From Streptomyces lavendulae subsp. lavendulae (GTDB taxonomy: Bacteria; Actinomycetota; Actinomycetes; Streptomycetales; Streptomycetaceae), in NCBI RefSeq assembly GCF_002803845.1, contig NZ_CP024986.1, forward strand, positions 62,001 through 126,000: a stretch of 64,000 bases of DNA, read 5' to 3'. This document shows positions 26,638 through 34,959 of the stretch, piece by piece. The notes beneath the pieces are model-generated. The model did not search any database and was not told the DNA's origin. It saw nothing but the letters and a program-made list of their open reading frames with translations. Every line of letters begins with the position of its first letter. The stretch's first letter is position 1. Both the position numbers and the translations under genes were made by a program.

Positions 26638-26714
26638 CCGAGCGGCTGCGTCAGGTTCTCTACGTGCTCATCCTGCTCGGCGCACTCGCCGTCATCGTCG
26701 TCGGCAGCCACTGA
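26634..26714 (+). CDS. 26-residue single-helix membrane peptide
   Basis: A GTGA-coupled micro-ORF that encodes only 26 residues: MTERLRQVLYVLI then a continuous hydrophobic stretch (LLGALAVIVVG) ending in SH. It is a single predicted membrane helix with a short positively charged N-terminus. The exact coupling to the upstream gene is the main sign that it is translated. Its role is unknown; small helices like this can modulate transporters or act as toxins. Confidence 0.5.
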   Translation: MTERLRQVLYVLILLGALAVIVVGSH

Positions 26715-26751
26715 CCAGCACCTTCCCGCACACGACAGAGGGAGACGCACC

Positions 26752-27324
26752 ATGACCAGCCCTCACCCGACCCCACCGCCGTGCGGCACGCGGCCCGGCA
26801 GCCCCGTACCGCCCGCCGTGACAGTCGAACCTTCCCGGCCGAACGCGCGGGCGCTCCTCAGTGACGCCGACTTCAACGCCGTGCTGGCGACGGTCCTCGA
26901 CAACAATCGGGGAATGGACATCACGACGGCGAGCCGGATCGTCGTCGAGGCACTGAAGTTCACGGCCGCCGCCGCCCGGTTCCCCACGGTGCGCATCGCC
27001 CCGTCGCGCGAGGTCGACGAGGGCTGGCACGCACTCATCCTGCACACCCACCTGTACGCCTCGCTGTGCCACCGGCTCGGCCGGTTCGTGCACCACTTCC
27101 CCGAGCGGCCCGACCCGTCCCGCTTCGACGGCGACGTCCTCACGCACACCATCGCGCTGATCGAACAGGCGGGGTACACGGCCGATGCCGAGTTGTGGAC
27201 GGGGCCCGACCGGTCCCTGGTCACCGTGGCGGCGAACTGCAACCACACCCCCGTGCCCGGCGGCTGCGGACCGATCAACCCCGGCGGCTGCGCCACGCAC
27301 GGTGGGGGTGACGGCGGGGAATAG
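26752..27324 (+). CDS. Glycine-rich-domain (GRDP)-like protein
   Basis: A 190-residue protein from an ATG behind GAGGGAG. The core SREVDEGWHALILHTHLYASL followed by CHRLGRFVHHFPERP fits the 'D-x-x-WHxHxxxT-x-x-Y-x-x-F/LC ... HH' signature of GRDP-like proteins. The C-terminus is glycine- and cysteine-containing (NCNHTPVPGGCGPINPGGC), giving several possible metal ligands. Its function is unknown. It belongs to the small plus-strand operon facing the XRE regulator. Confidence 0.7.
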   Translation: MTSPHPTPPPCGTRPGSPVPPAVTVEPSRPNARALLSDADFNAVLATVLDNNRGMDITTASRIVVEALKFTAAAARFPTVRIAPSREVDEGWHALILHTHLYASLCHRLGRFVHHFPERPDPSRFDGDVLTHTIALIEQAGYTADAELWTGPDRSLVTVAANCNHTPVPGGCGPINPGGCATHGGGDGGE

Positions 27325-27357
27325 GCTGCCCCGGCAACAGCTACGGAAGGGTGGTCC

Positions 27358-27585
27358 ATGGACGCGGACGAGGCGCGAGAGCTGGAGATGACACTGCGGC
27401 AGCTTCGGATCCCCGGGATCGTGGCGCCGGAGGATCCGCAAGACCCGCACGGTGCCTGGCGGGTCTATGACGAGGCCGACCCCGGCACACGACGGGACAT
27501 CACCGCCGACGTGCTCGTGGCCGTCGCCGCCGCGCGGCGTCGGCAGGGCCCCACCCGCGGGTTCGTCATCCCCCGGGCGGGCTAG
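27358..27585 (+). CDS. Hypothetical 75-residue protein
   Basis: A short acidic protein (MDADEARELEMTLRQLRIPG) with a good GGAAGG site upstream of the ATG at 27358. It follows the GRDP-like gene after 33 nt and is closed by a terminator. I recognise no family. Confidence 0.55.
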   Translation: MDADEARELEMTLRQLRIPGIVAPEDPQDPHGAWRVYDEADPGTRRDITADVLVAVAAARRRQGPTRGFVIPRAG

Positions 27586-27597
27586 ACCCTCCGACCC

Positions 27598-27628
27598 GCT
27601 CCGGCCGACACCTCGCGTCGGCCGGAGC
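27598..27628. terminator. Bidirectional terminator
   Basis: GCTCCGGCCGAC (27598-27609) pairs perfectly with GTCGGCCGGAGC (27617-27628) over a 7-nt loop, between the convergent 75-residue ORF and tetR genes. Confidence 0.75.
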
Positions 27629-27669
27629 TTCGATCAGACCGCGCAGCCTTCCCCCGCGGCCCAGCCGGA

Positions 27670-28386
27670 TCATTCGGTGTCGAGGCCGTCGATCAGGCGG
27701 TTGAGGAAGCGGGTGAAGGTGGCTTCCGGTGTGAGGGGGCGGCCCGGGGCGGTCAGGACTTCCGCGAGTTCGGGGTGGTGGCCGTCCGCGGCGACAGCGG
27801 CGAGGTAGCGGGCTTCGGCCGCGAGCCGGTCGGGGGAGCGCAAGGCCGCGGCCCCCGCGATCTCGTGGGTGACGTGCCCGGCCACGAAGGCGGTGAGCTG
27901 CGCGAAGACCTCCAGTTTCGCCGCGCCGTCCAGCCCGCTGGGCCGCAGGGCGGCGAGTGCGCGTTCCAGGAAGGCCAGGGTGTTGGGGCCGGGGGTGCGG
28001 CGGCCGGCCAGGGCGGCGGGCAGCCAGGGGTGTCGCAGCATGTGGGCGCGCTGGAGGTGGGCGATGGCCTTCAGCTCCGCGCGCCAGTCCCCGCCGGGCG
28101 TGTGCTCGGCCGGCAGTTCGCCGGTGACGTGGTCGACCATCAGTTCCAGCAGCGTCTCCTTGTCGGGGGCGTAGCTGTACAGCGACATGGCGCCGGCTCC
28201 GACCTCCGCGGCGACCCTCCGGATGGTGACCGCTTCGAGTCCCTCCGCGTCGGCCAGGGCGACGGCCGCCGCCGTGATCGCCTCCCGGCTGTAGGCGGGC
28301 TTGCGGCCCCTGCGGGGCCGGGTGGAACCCAGCCAGAGCTGCTCCGGGTCGACGCCCGGGGCGCCGGCCTCTCCTGTACGGGGCAT
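27670..28386 (-). CDS. TetR-family regulator (TetR_C_1 type)
   Basis: A 238-residue repressor. The N-terminal arm is long (about 35 residues with RPRRGRKPAYSREAITAAA) before the helix-turn-helix (VTIRRVAAEVGAGAMSLYSY, then APDKETLLELMVD). The C-terminal half resembles tetracycline-repressor-type domains. The ATG at 28386 is preferred for its AAGGGA site; upstream in-frame ATGs at 28404 and 28413 lack one. It is divergent from the CocE hydrolase and a small palindrome, CGTAC-ATC-GTACG at 28424-28436, lies between them. Confidence 0.87.
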   Translation of the reverse strand: MPRTGEAGAPGVDPEQLWLGSTRPRRGRKPAYSREAITAAAVALADAEGLEAVTIRRVAAEVGAGAMSLYSYAPDKETLLELMVDHVTGELPAEHTPGGDWRAELKAIAHLQRAHMLRHPWLPAALAGRRTPGPNTLAFLERALAALRPSGLDGAAKLEVFAQLTAFVAGHVTHEIAGAAALRSPDRLAAEARYLAAVAADGHHPELAEVLTAPGRPLTPEATFTRFLNRLIDGLDTE

Positions 28387-28423
28387 GTTCCGCGTTCCCT
28401 TCATGATCCACATGAGCTATTCT

Positions 28424-28436
28424 CGTACATCGTACG
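28424..28436. promoter_or_regulatory. Candidate TetR operator
   Basis: CGTAC and GTACG flank ATC to form a 13-bp palindrome in the 69-bp divergent gap between the TetR gene and the CocE-type hydrolase. It is short, but the position is right for an operator controlling both. Confidence 0.45.
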
Positions 28437-28455
28437 GATAAAGAGGAGGGGAACG

Positions 28456-30180
28456 ATGGCAGCACGCACGCACGGTCCTGCGACGACGTCGACCTGGGCA
28501 CCGCCTTCCGGCAAGCCGCCGCTGGCCTCACGGATCATGAGGGCGACCTGGCGCGGCCTCCCGGCCAAGCGGTACGACGTCGGGTGGGAGCCGGGGCTGC
28601 GGGTGCCGGCCGCCGACGGCGGCCCGCTGATGACGGACCACTACTTCCCCCGCGCCGAGGGCGACTTCCCCACCCTCCTGGTGCGCTCTCCGTACGGAAG
28701 GGGCCTGCCGTGGTCCCCCATGTACGGCGTGCTCTTCGCAGAACAGGGCTTTCACGTGGTGCTGCAGAGCTGCCGCGGCACCGGCGGTTCCGGCGGCGGG
28801 TTCGACCTGTGGCGCAACGAGGCCGCCGACGGCCGGGCCACGGTGTCCTGGCTGCGCGAGCAGCCCTGGTTCGACGGCTCCCTGGGGACCGTCGGCCCCA
28901 GCTACCTGGGCTACGTGCAGTGGGCCCTCGCCGCGGACCCGCCGCCGGAGCTGAAGGCGATGGTGGTGCAGGTGGGCCTGCACGACCCCCACGCCCTGTT
29001 CCACGCGCACGGTGCGCTCAACCTGGAGACCGCCCTCGCCGTCGGCACGGGCATGACCTACCAGCACCGGGGCATGGCAGCGTTCGTGAAGGCGACCCTG
29101 CGCCTGCAGCGGCGTCTGGGCGAAGCCACCACCGCGCAGCCGCTGCGCGGGGCGCACGTCGCGGCCCTCGGGGGCGAAGTGCCCTGGCTGGACGAGGTGA
29201 TGACGCACCCGGACGCCGAGGACGTGTACTGGAACGGCGCGTCCCTGGGCGAGGTAGCGGAGCGGCACCGCGTGCCCACGAGCCTGATCACCGGATGGCA
29301 TGACGCGCTGGCCGACCAGACCTTCGAGCAGTACGACCGGCTGCGTCGGGCCGGGTGCGAGACCTCCGTGCTCGTCGGCCCCTGGACCCACACGTCCGCA
29401 CTCCAGCAGGGGTGGCCCGAGGTGTTCGCCGAGAGCCTCGCCTGGCTGCGCGCGCACCTGTACGGCGACCCCTCAGGTCTCCGTCCCACGAGGGTGCGCG
29501 TGCACGTCGGCGGCGCGGACGTCGGCGGCGCGGACGAGTGGCGGGACATGGAGGACTGGCCGCCGGCCGCGGTCGTCGGCCCGTGGTTCGCCACCGCGCG
29601 CAAGGACCTCACCCGGCAGGCTCCCGCGGATCGCGCCCCCCTGGCGTCGTTCCGCTACGACCCGGGCGACCCCACGCCCTCCCTCGGCGGCCCGCTGCTC
29701 TCCCGTACGGCCGGTTCCCGCGACAACCGCACCCTGGAGGCCCGGGACGACGTACTGACGTTCACCGGTCCTCCGCTGACCGAGCCCCTGGACGTCCTCG
29801 GCCCGGTCTCCGCGCGGTTGAGCGTCTCCACGGACACCGGTCACGCCGACGTCTTCACCCGCCTGTGCGACGTGGACCCACAGGGCCGCTCCGTCAACGT
29901 CTGCGACGGGCTGGGCCGGCTGAGGACGGACGGGCAGGAGGCCTCGGACGTCACCGTGCCGATGAGCCAGACGGCCCACCGCTTCGCCGTCGGTCACCGC
30001 GTGCGCTGGCAGATCAGCGGGGGCGCCCATCCGCGCTTCGCCCGCAACCCCGGCAACGGCGAGTCGCCGGTGGACGCCACCGCCTTCGCACCGGTGCGCA
30101 TCACGCTCCACGCGGGCTCGGCGCTGATGCTCGCGGCGCCCGCCGACGGTGCCGGGCCCGACACCGCGGCGAACGGCTGA
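28456..30180 (+). CDS. CocE/NonD-family serine hydrolase
   Basis: A 574-residue alpha/beta-hydrolase of the X-Pro-dipeptidyl-peptidase (S15)/cocaine-esterase group. The nucleophile sits in GPSYLGYVQWAL (GxSYxG), the acid is in GWHDALADQTFEQYD and the base histidine near VGPWTHTSALQQG. The C-terminal third is the beta-sandwich lid domain (VSARLSVSTDTGHADVFTRL). It starts at an ATG behind GAGGAGGGG. It is probably a regulated esterase or amidase. Its TetR partner suggests a xenobiotic-type inducer. No direct link to the N-N chemistry is visible. Confidence 0.87.
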   Translation: MAARTHGPATTSTWAPPSGKPPLASRIMRATWRGLPAKRYDVGWEPGLRVPAADGGPLMTDHYFPRAEGDFPTLLVRSPYGRGLPWSPMYGVLFAEQGFHVVLQSCRGTGGSGGGFDLWRNEAADGRATVSWLREQPWFDGSLGTVGPSYLGYVQWALAADPPPELKAMVVQVGLHDPHALFHAHGALNLETALAVGTGMTYQHRGMAAFVKATLRLQRRLGEATTAQPLRGAHVAALGGEVPWLDEVMTHPDAEDVYWNGASLGEVAERHRVPTSLITGWHDALADQTFEQYDRLRRAGCETSVLVGPWTHTSALQQGWPEVFAESLAWLRAHLYGDPSGLRPTRVRVHVGGADVGGADEWRDMEDWPPAAVVGPWFATARKDLTRQAPADRAPLASFRYDPGDPTPSLGGPLLSRTAGSRDNRTLEARDDVLTFTGPPLTEPLDVLGPVSARLSVSTDTGHADVFTRLCDVDPQGRSVNVCDGLGRLRTDGQEASDVTVPMSQTAHRFAVGHRVRWQISGGAHPRFARNPGNGESPVDATAFAPVRITLHAGSALMLAAPADGAGPDTAANG

Positions 30181-30205
30181 CGGGCCGGACCCGGCGGCCG
30201 GCCGC

Positions 30206-30361
30206 TCAGACCTCCCCCGCCCCGCGCAGCAGTTCGTCCAGGCGGGTGAGGTCGGCGTCGCAGAGGCGGGCCGCGTCCAGGTCGTCGGGGGCGGCGGCGC
30301 AGGCCTGGAAGCGGTCCACGACCAGGAGGCCCTGGGTTTCGATCTCCTCGGGGGTCGGCAT
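30206..30361 (-). CDS. 51-residue protein next to the VlmA-like gene
   Basis: A short, acidic, helical protein: MPTPEEIETQGLLVVDRFQA then CAAAPDDLDAARLCDADLTR, with two cysteines. The ATG at 30361 has a GAGGA site and lies 14 nt after the transferase stop, so the two form an operon. I know no family. The size and charge suggest a partner or regulatory peptide of the transferase. Confidence 0.55.
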   Translation of the reverse strand: MPTPEEIETQGLLVVDRFQACAAAPDDLDAARLCDADLTRLDELLRGAGEV

Positions 30362-30375
30362 CTCGGGGTTCCTCC

Positions 30376-31389
30376 TCAGACCGCGTTGCAGGCGCGGAAG
30401 ACGTGGACCAGCGCGGGCAGGCTGGCCCGGTGCTGGAAGGCGATGTACTCCGGCAGGACGGCGGAGGGCGCCCACTTCTGCTTGTACTCCAGCTGCGTGC
30501 GCGCCGGGTAGATGTGCGCGCCGTGCTCCCAGAGGTGCTCCATGAACCAGTGGAACCCGAGGCTGTGGCCCGGGAACTGCGGGGCCGTCAGGGAGGTGAA
30601 GGGCGTGAAGCCGAAGTGCAGCCAGCGGGTGCCCTCGGCGGTGAACACGTCGACGGCCGCCTTGTTGAGGGCCTCCATCACCCCGGGCGGGGAGTCGGGC
30701 TGCCGGCGGCTCAGGTCGTGCATCCAGCCCGGCTGGGGTCCGTACACCGGGGCGTAGGAGACGTAGCCGATCAGTTCGCCGTCGCGGACGGCGGCGAAGA
30801 GCCGGCGCAGGTGCTGGTAGCGGCCGCCGGTCTGGCCGACGAGGAACTCCAGCGGTTTGACGCCCTCGCCCTTGGTGGAGAGCCAGGCGGTGTCGAGGGC
30901 CGCGATCCGGTCCGCGTAGTCGTCGTAGGCGACCTCCTTGATCTCCAGGCCGCTGCGCAGCGCGCGCGAGATCTTGTTGCGCAGCTGCATGAACTTCGTG
31001 CCGGCCAGGGTGAAGGTCTCCAGGTCGACGGCGTACGAGGCGCCCATCTGGTTCACGGTGAAGCCCTGGTCGACGTAGACGTCGGCGTCCGCGCCCTGGA
31101 GCTGTACGGAGACGATCTCGCGCCCCTGCTCCGCGGCGAAGGCGGTGAATCCCGCGAGCAGGCGGGCGCGGGGGCCGGCCGGTCCGGCGGGTTCGAAGGG
31201 GGCGAAGGGGCCGCCGAACTGGACCAGGTAGCGGCCCACCGGCCGGTAGACGATCACCCCGGGCACGTCCGGCGACCGGAAGTAGCTGTTCCCGTCACTG
31301 AAGGCGAAATACGCGCTGGGATTTCCCGCGTCCGCGTACCGCCGGATGGCGTCGAGCGCGACATCCGTCTCCAGAATTGCTGCGGTCAT
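30376..31389 (-). CDS. Aminoacyl-tRNA-dependent transferase (VlmA-like)
   Basis: A 337-residue protein of the DUF2156/LPG-synthase-C fold, a double-GNAT architecture that uses aminoacyl-tRNA as donor. Typical segments are FSDGNSYFRSPDVPGVIVYR, LRNKISRALRSGLEIKEV and GWMHDLSRRQPDSPPGVMEA. In valanimycin biosynthesis VlmA moves serine from seryl-tRNA to the hydroxyl of a hydroxylamine. The presence here of a second seryl-tRNA synthetase, an N-hydroxylase and its flavin reductase makes the same reaction likely. The start is the ATG at 31389, with GGGAGA about 12 nt upstream. It is divergent from the N-hydroxylase operon. Confidence 0.8.
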   Translation of the reverse strand: MTAAILETDVALDAIRRYADAGNPSAYFAFSDGNSYFRSPDVPGVIVYRPVGRYLVQFGGPFAPFEPAGPAGPRARLLAGFTAFAAEQGREIVSVQLQGADADVYVDQGFTVNQMGASYAVDLETFTLAGTKFMQLRNKISRALRSGLEIKEVAYDDYADRIAALDTAWLSTKGEGVKPLEFLVGQTGGRYQHLRRLFAAVRDGELIGYVSYAPVYGPQPGWMHDLSRRQPDSPPGVMEALNKAAVDVFTAEGTRWLHFGFTPFTSLTAPQFPGHSLGFHWFMEHLWEHGAHIYPARTQLEYKQKWAPSAVLPEYIAFQHRASLPALVHVFRACNAV

Positions 31390-31481
31390 TTCAGATCCAT
31401 TCTCCCGCCGACACTTCCCCACGGCACTGCCCCACTTATGGCACGGGCGGCACCGCACCACAAGCCCACCCCACCCCCACG

Positions 31482-31564
31482 GTCAGTCGCACGTCAGCGG
31501 CGGGTCAGGAGAAAACGCAGGTCAGATGAGTGTCAGGCCTCAGTCAGACACTCAGTGAAACGAT
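31482..31564 (+). promoter_or_regulatory. Double SARP-box promoter of the azoxy operon
   Basis: GTCAG occurs at 31482, 31493 and 31504, and again at 31521, 31532 and 31543: two triplets, each with exact 11-bp period. AACGAT (31559-31564) is 9 bp after the last heptamer and could be the -10. An 8-bp inverted repeat TGAGTGTC/GACACTCA (31527-31534, 31547-31554) overlaps the second triplet. The other half of the divergent gap (31390-31481) shows no repeats. Confidence 0.7.
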
Positions 31565-31660
31565 GCTTTCCGAATATTGGCTTTCGGATCGAAGGGATCA
31601 CAGGAATACCTTTCCCCGGTCCGCAAGAGAATTCCCAGAGAGCCCGAGGTGAGCACGGCG

Positions 31661-32803
31661 ATGCGTTCCCTGACGACAGCGCGCGGGATCTGCGAGCAAT
31701 TCCACGCAGGTCTTCTCGACGCACTCGAAGACCTGCCGCTCGGCACCCGGGAGGGCGAGGACAGCCCGGTCCTGGAGCTGTACCGCAAGCACGGCGGCCC
31801 CGGGCTGCTGGTCCCGGCCGCGTACGGCGGCGCGGCGGCCGGCCCGCTGGAGGCGGTCCGGGTGCAGCGGGCGCTCGCCGCCGCCTCGCCCTCCCTGGGC
31901 GTGGCCACGGTGATGCACCACTTCACCGTCGCGATGCTGTTCCGGCTGGCGGAGGCCACCGGCCGGCTCACCCCGGCCCAGCTGGATCTTTTGTCGTCGG
32001 TGGCCCCGGACGGGCTGCTGCTGGCCTCCGGCTGGGCCGAGGGGCGCACCGACCAGAACATCCTGGCCCCCTCGGTGGTCGCGGAGCGGATCCCCGGGGG
32101 CGGCTACCGGGTCAACGGCTCGAAGAAGCCGTGCAGCCTCTCCGGTTCGATGGACGTGCTGACGGCCAGCGTCCAGGTGACGCATGACGACGGACGGTCC
32201 GGGCTGGCCCTGATGCTGATCCCGGCCTCCTCCCCCGGCATCACGACCCGCCCGTTCTGGGCCACCCCGGTGCTCGCCGCCTCGCAGAGCCACGAGGTGC
32301 GGCTGACCGACGTGGTGGTGCCCGAGGAACTGGTCATCCACAGCACCCCCGAGGACGCCGACCGGCTCGACGACCTCCAGACCGCCGGGTTCACCTGGTT
32401 CGAGCTGCTGGCCACCTCCTCCTACGTGGGCGCCGCGTCCGCGCTGGTCGCGCAGGTGCTGGCCGGGAAGCGCGGGACGCCCGCGGAGCGCGCGCAGCTG
32501 GCGGTCCGGCTGGACGCGGCGGTCTCCCTGGTGGAGGGCGCGGCCCGCTCCCTGGAGGACGGCACCGAGGGCGACGAGGCGGTGGCCGCGGTGCTCACCG
32601 CGCGCTACGCGACGCAGGACCTGCTCGCCCAGACCGTCGACCAGGCCGTGGAGATGCTCGGCGGCATGGCCTACATCCGCTCCGGCGACGTGGCCTACCT
32701 GGCCTCCGCCGTCCGCGCCCTGGCCTTCCACCCGCCGTCGCGCGCGAGCGTCGCCGCGGAACTGGCCGAGTACTTCGCCGGCGGCCCGCTGCGGCTGTCC
32801 TGA
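31661..32803 (+). CDS. Acyl-CoA-dehydrogenase-like flavin N-hydroxylase (VlmH-like)
   Basis: A 380-residue member of the acyl-CoA-dehydrogenase fold. The usual catalytic glutamate region of true dehydrogenases is not recognisable, which fits the monooxygenase branch that uses free FADH2 (VlmH, DszC, KijD3-like). LAAASPSLGVATVMHHF and GYRVNGSKKPCSLSGSMDVL cover the flavin-binding middle domain. In valanimycin biosynthesis VlmH hydroxylates isobutylamine with FADH2 from VlmR, and a flavin reductase lies two genes downstream here. I use the ATG at 31661 (GAGGTG site); a GTG at 31649 is possible. It is the first gene of the plus-strand operon. Confidence 0.83.
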   Translation: MRSLTTARGICEQFHAGLLDALEDLPLGTREGEDSPVLELYRKHGGPGLLVPAAYGGAAAGPLEAVRVQRALAAASPSLGVATVMHHFTVAMLFRLAEATGRLTPAQLDLLSSVAPDGLLLASGWAEGRTDQNILAPSVVAERIPGGGYRVNGSKKPCSLSGSMDVLTASVQVTHDDGRSGLALMLIPASSPGITTRPFWATPVLAASQSHEVRLTDVVVPEELVIHSTPEDADRLDDLQTAGFTWFELLATSSYVGAASALVAQVLAGKRGTPAERAQLAVRLDAAVSLVEGAARSLEDGTEGDEAVAAVLTARYATQDLLAQTVDQAVEMLGGMAYIRSGDVAYLASAVRALAFHPPSRASVAAELAEYFAGGPLRLS

Positions 32804-32848
32804 CCCGCGCCACCGGTACACCGCCGCCCTGTCGGAAGGACACCCCTG

Positions 32849-33385
32849 ATGGACATCAAGAACCCGGTCGAGTCACCGGTCACCTTCAACCTGCACCGCG
32901 CCGAGTACCTGGTCGCCTTCGCCGTGACGATCGGTTTCATCCTGTGGCACTTCACGGACATCAACTGGTTCGCGGCGATCGGCCTGTTCCTCTACATCGA
33001 CCTGCTCGGCTACATCCCCGGCGCCATCGCCTACCGGCGCAGCGCCGACGGGCGGATCCCCAAGGCCTACTACGTCCTCTACAACACGATGCACAGCCTG
33101 CTCAGCGTGGCCGCCGTGGGCCTGCTGTGGATGTGGCTGATCGGCCCCGAATGGGCGCTGCTGGCCCTGCCGTTCCACGTCTTCGGTGACCGGGGCGTCT
33201 TCGGCAACTTCCTCAAGCCCTTCGGCCTGCCCTTCGAGCCCGAGACCACCCCGCTGGTCGACCAGGTGACGGCCATGCTCAAGCGGCGCGGCGCCACCGA
33301 CGGCCCGGTCCCGCTGCCCTACGAGGAGCACCCGGCGACCCGTGCCGCCACCGGCTCCGCCCCGGCCGTCGGGGTGACCCGGTGA
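32849..33385 (+). CDS. Four-helix integral membrane protein (VlmO-like candidate)
   Basis: A 178-residue membrane protein behind GGAAGGA. Four hydrophobic segments are visible: YLVAFAVTIGFILWHF, WFAAIGLFLYIDLLGYIPG, LLSVAAVGLLWMWLIG and WALLALPFHVFGD. Histidines and acidic residues (RAEY, HFTD, YIDLLG, HVFGDRG) lie within or at the ends of the helices, as in membrane di-metal enzymes. In valanimycin biosynthesis an integral membrane protein, VlmO, is reported to act in N-N bond formation from the seryl hydroxylamine. Position between the N-hydroxylase and its reductase makes that role likely here. Sequence identity to VlmO was not tested. It overlaps the next gene by GTGA. Confidence 0.65.
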   Translation: MDIKNPVESPVTFNLHRAEYLVAFAVTIGFILWHFTDINWFAAIGLFLYIDLLGYIPGAIAYRRSADGRIPKAYYVLYNTMHSLLSVAAVGLLWMWLIGPEWALLALPFHVFGDRGVFGNFLKPFGLPFEPETTPLVDQVTAMLKRRGATDGPVPLPYEEHPATRAATGSAPAVGVTR

Positions 33386-33975
33386 GCCGCTACCCGGCCT
33401 GGCTCACCGACCGGTCGGCCGCCGCCCCCGCCGAGGGGTACGAGGACCCCGAGGCGGCCCGCCTGGCGCTGCGCCGGCTCGCGTCCGGCGTGACCGTGCT
33501 GACGGTCAGCCGCGACGGCGTCCGGCACGGGACCACCGCCAGCGCCGTGGTCACCCTCTCCCGGGACCCGCTGGTGCTGGGCGCCTGCCTGCGGCCGACC
33601 TCCACCTTCGCCTCCATGGTCCGCCGGGCGGGCCGGTTCTCGGTGAACGTGCTCGGCTCGGCGCAGGACGACGTGGCCCGCCGCTTCGCCAACCCCGGAC
33701 GGCCCCTCGGCGACGCCCAGTTCGAGGGCTTCGACTGGACCACCGACCCGCTCACCGGCGCCCCGCTGCTGGGCGGCAGCCTCGCCCACATGGCCTGCCG
33801 GGTGCTGGGCTGGCACCAGGTCGGCGACCACGACATGCTCCTCGCCGAGGTCACGGGCGGCAGCCACACCGTCGACTCCCCGATGCTCAGCTTCGCCGGC
33901 CGGATGCACAGCGCGTGCGTCACACCGGCCGCCTCCGTGTCCGTACCCGCTTCCCCCAGTGAGGTTGTGTCATGA
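33382..33975 (+). CDS. Flavin reductase (VlmR-like)
   Basis: A 197-residue split-barrel flavin reductase. RLASGVTVLTVSRDGVRHGT, DPLVLGACLRPTSTFASMV and the RFSVNVLGSAQ strand are typical of FMN/FAD:NAD(P)H reductases of two-component monooxygenases. It would feed reduced flavin to the N-hydroxylase at 31661-32803. Start and stop overlap the neighbouring genes by 4 nt each (GTGA, ATGA), so stoichiometric synthesis is expected. Confidence 0.88.
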   Translation: MSRYPAWLTDRSAAAPAEGYEDPEAARLALRRLASGVTVLTVSRDGVRHGTTASAVVTLSRDPLVLGACLRPTSTFASMVRRAGRFSVNVLGSAQDDVARRFANPGRPLGDAQFEGFDWTTDPLTGAPLLGGSLAHMACRVLGWHQVGDHDMLLAEVTGGSHTVDSPMLSFAGRMHSACVTPAASVSVPASPSEVVS

Positions 33976-34955
33976 CCAGCGTTCCGCAGATCCCCGTCGA
34001 GGCCGACTGGGACCGCGCGCCCAACCTGCTCGACGGGGCGCAGGAGATGACCCTGACCGCCGACGAGTGCGACCTGGGGTACTGGCTGTCGGCCGTCGCC
34101 CAGGGCACCCTGCGCGGGCGGGCCGAGGCCGGCCACGACGCCGGGACCCCCGCCCACATGCGCGAGGACGGGCCGCTGCGCCAGGCCCTCGTCCTGGAGC
34201 TGGGCAACCGCTCGCTGGCCGAGACCCGCGCGGTCGAGGTGCTCTCGCACTACGTGATCGGCGCGCCCGGCGTCGTCGAGCAGGAGTTCTTCGCCACCCA
34301 GGTGATCGACGAGGCCCGGCACGCGATGATCTTCCGCAAGCACCTCACCGACCTGGGCGTGCCGCAGGCCGGGCTGCTGGACTTCATCAAGGAGCAGGGC
34401 GCCGACTACACGAAGCGGGTGCTGAACCCGATCGCCGAGTTCGCCACCTCCGTGGTGCGCGACGAGGGCGACTTCATCGGCGCCGTCGCGGTGTTCACCA
34501 TCGTCATCGAGGGCGTGCTGGCCCCCGCCGCCGAGCTGAGCGAACGCAAGTGGACCCTGCTGGACCCGGCCGCCGCCGAGATCGCGCGCGGGGCCTCCAT
34601 CGACGAGATCCGCCACCTCACGGTCGGCAGCTCCATCGTCCGCGAGCACCTGGCCCGCAACCCCTCGTACCGGCCGCGGCTGATCGAACTGATCCGCCGC
34701 GGGCGGCGGCTGTGGGACGAGCTTCCGTCGGAGGAGTTCGTGCTGGAGCGCGAGGAGCTCTTCCAGCAGGGCATGTTCGCGCACGCGGAACTCCTCGACG
34801 GCTACGAGGTGTTCCCCGGCTGCAAGCTGCTGGAGACCACCCCCAAGCAGCGCTACGACCTCGCCGAGCAGTGGACCGACGACATGGCCGAGGTACGGCT
34901 GCCGTACATGGGCATCCCCGAGGCCGTCGACATCATCCGCAACCACCCGAGGTGA
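33972..34955 (+). CDS. Ferritin-like diiron N-oxygenase (VlmB-like)
   Basis: A 327-residue four-helix-bundle diiron protein. Two ExxH motifs are plain: EARH (about 114-117, in VIDEARHAMIF) and EIRH (about 212-215, in ASIDEIRHLTVG). Additional glutamates at FFATQ-proximal E105 and in FTIVIEGVLAPAAELSERKW complete a class I di-iron site. AurF-type relatives oxidise amines to nitro or azoxy-level products. VlmB of the valanimycin pathway is reported to oxidise the hydrazine to the azoxy group, the expected job here. ATGA overlap ties it to the flavin reductase. Confidence 0.8.
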   Translation: MTSVPQIPVEADWDRAPNLLDGAQEMTLTADECDLGYWLSAVAQGTLRGRAEAGHDAGTPAHMREDGPLRQALVLELGNRSLAETRAVEVLSHYVIGAPGVVEQEFFATQVIDEARHAMIFRKHLTDLGVPQAGLLDFIKEQGADYTKRVLNPIAEFATSVVRDEGDFIGAVAVFTIVIEGVLAPAAELSERKWTLLDPAAAEIARGASIDEIRHLTVGSSIVREHLARNPSYRPRLIELIRRGRRLWDELPSEEFVLEREELFQQGMFAHAELLDGYEVFPGCKLLETTPKQRYDLAEQWTDDMAEVRLPYMGIPEAVDIIRNHPR

Positions 34956-34959
34956 TCCG

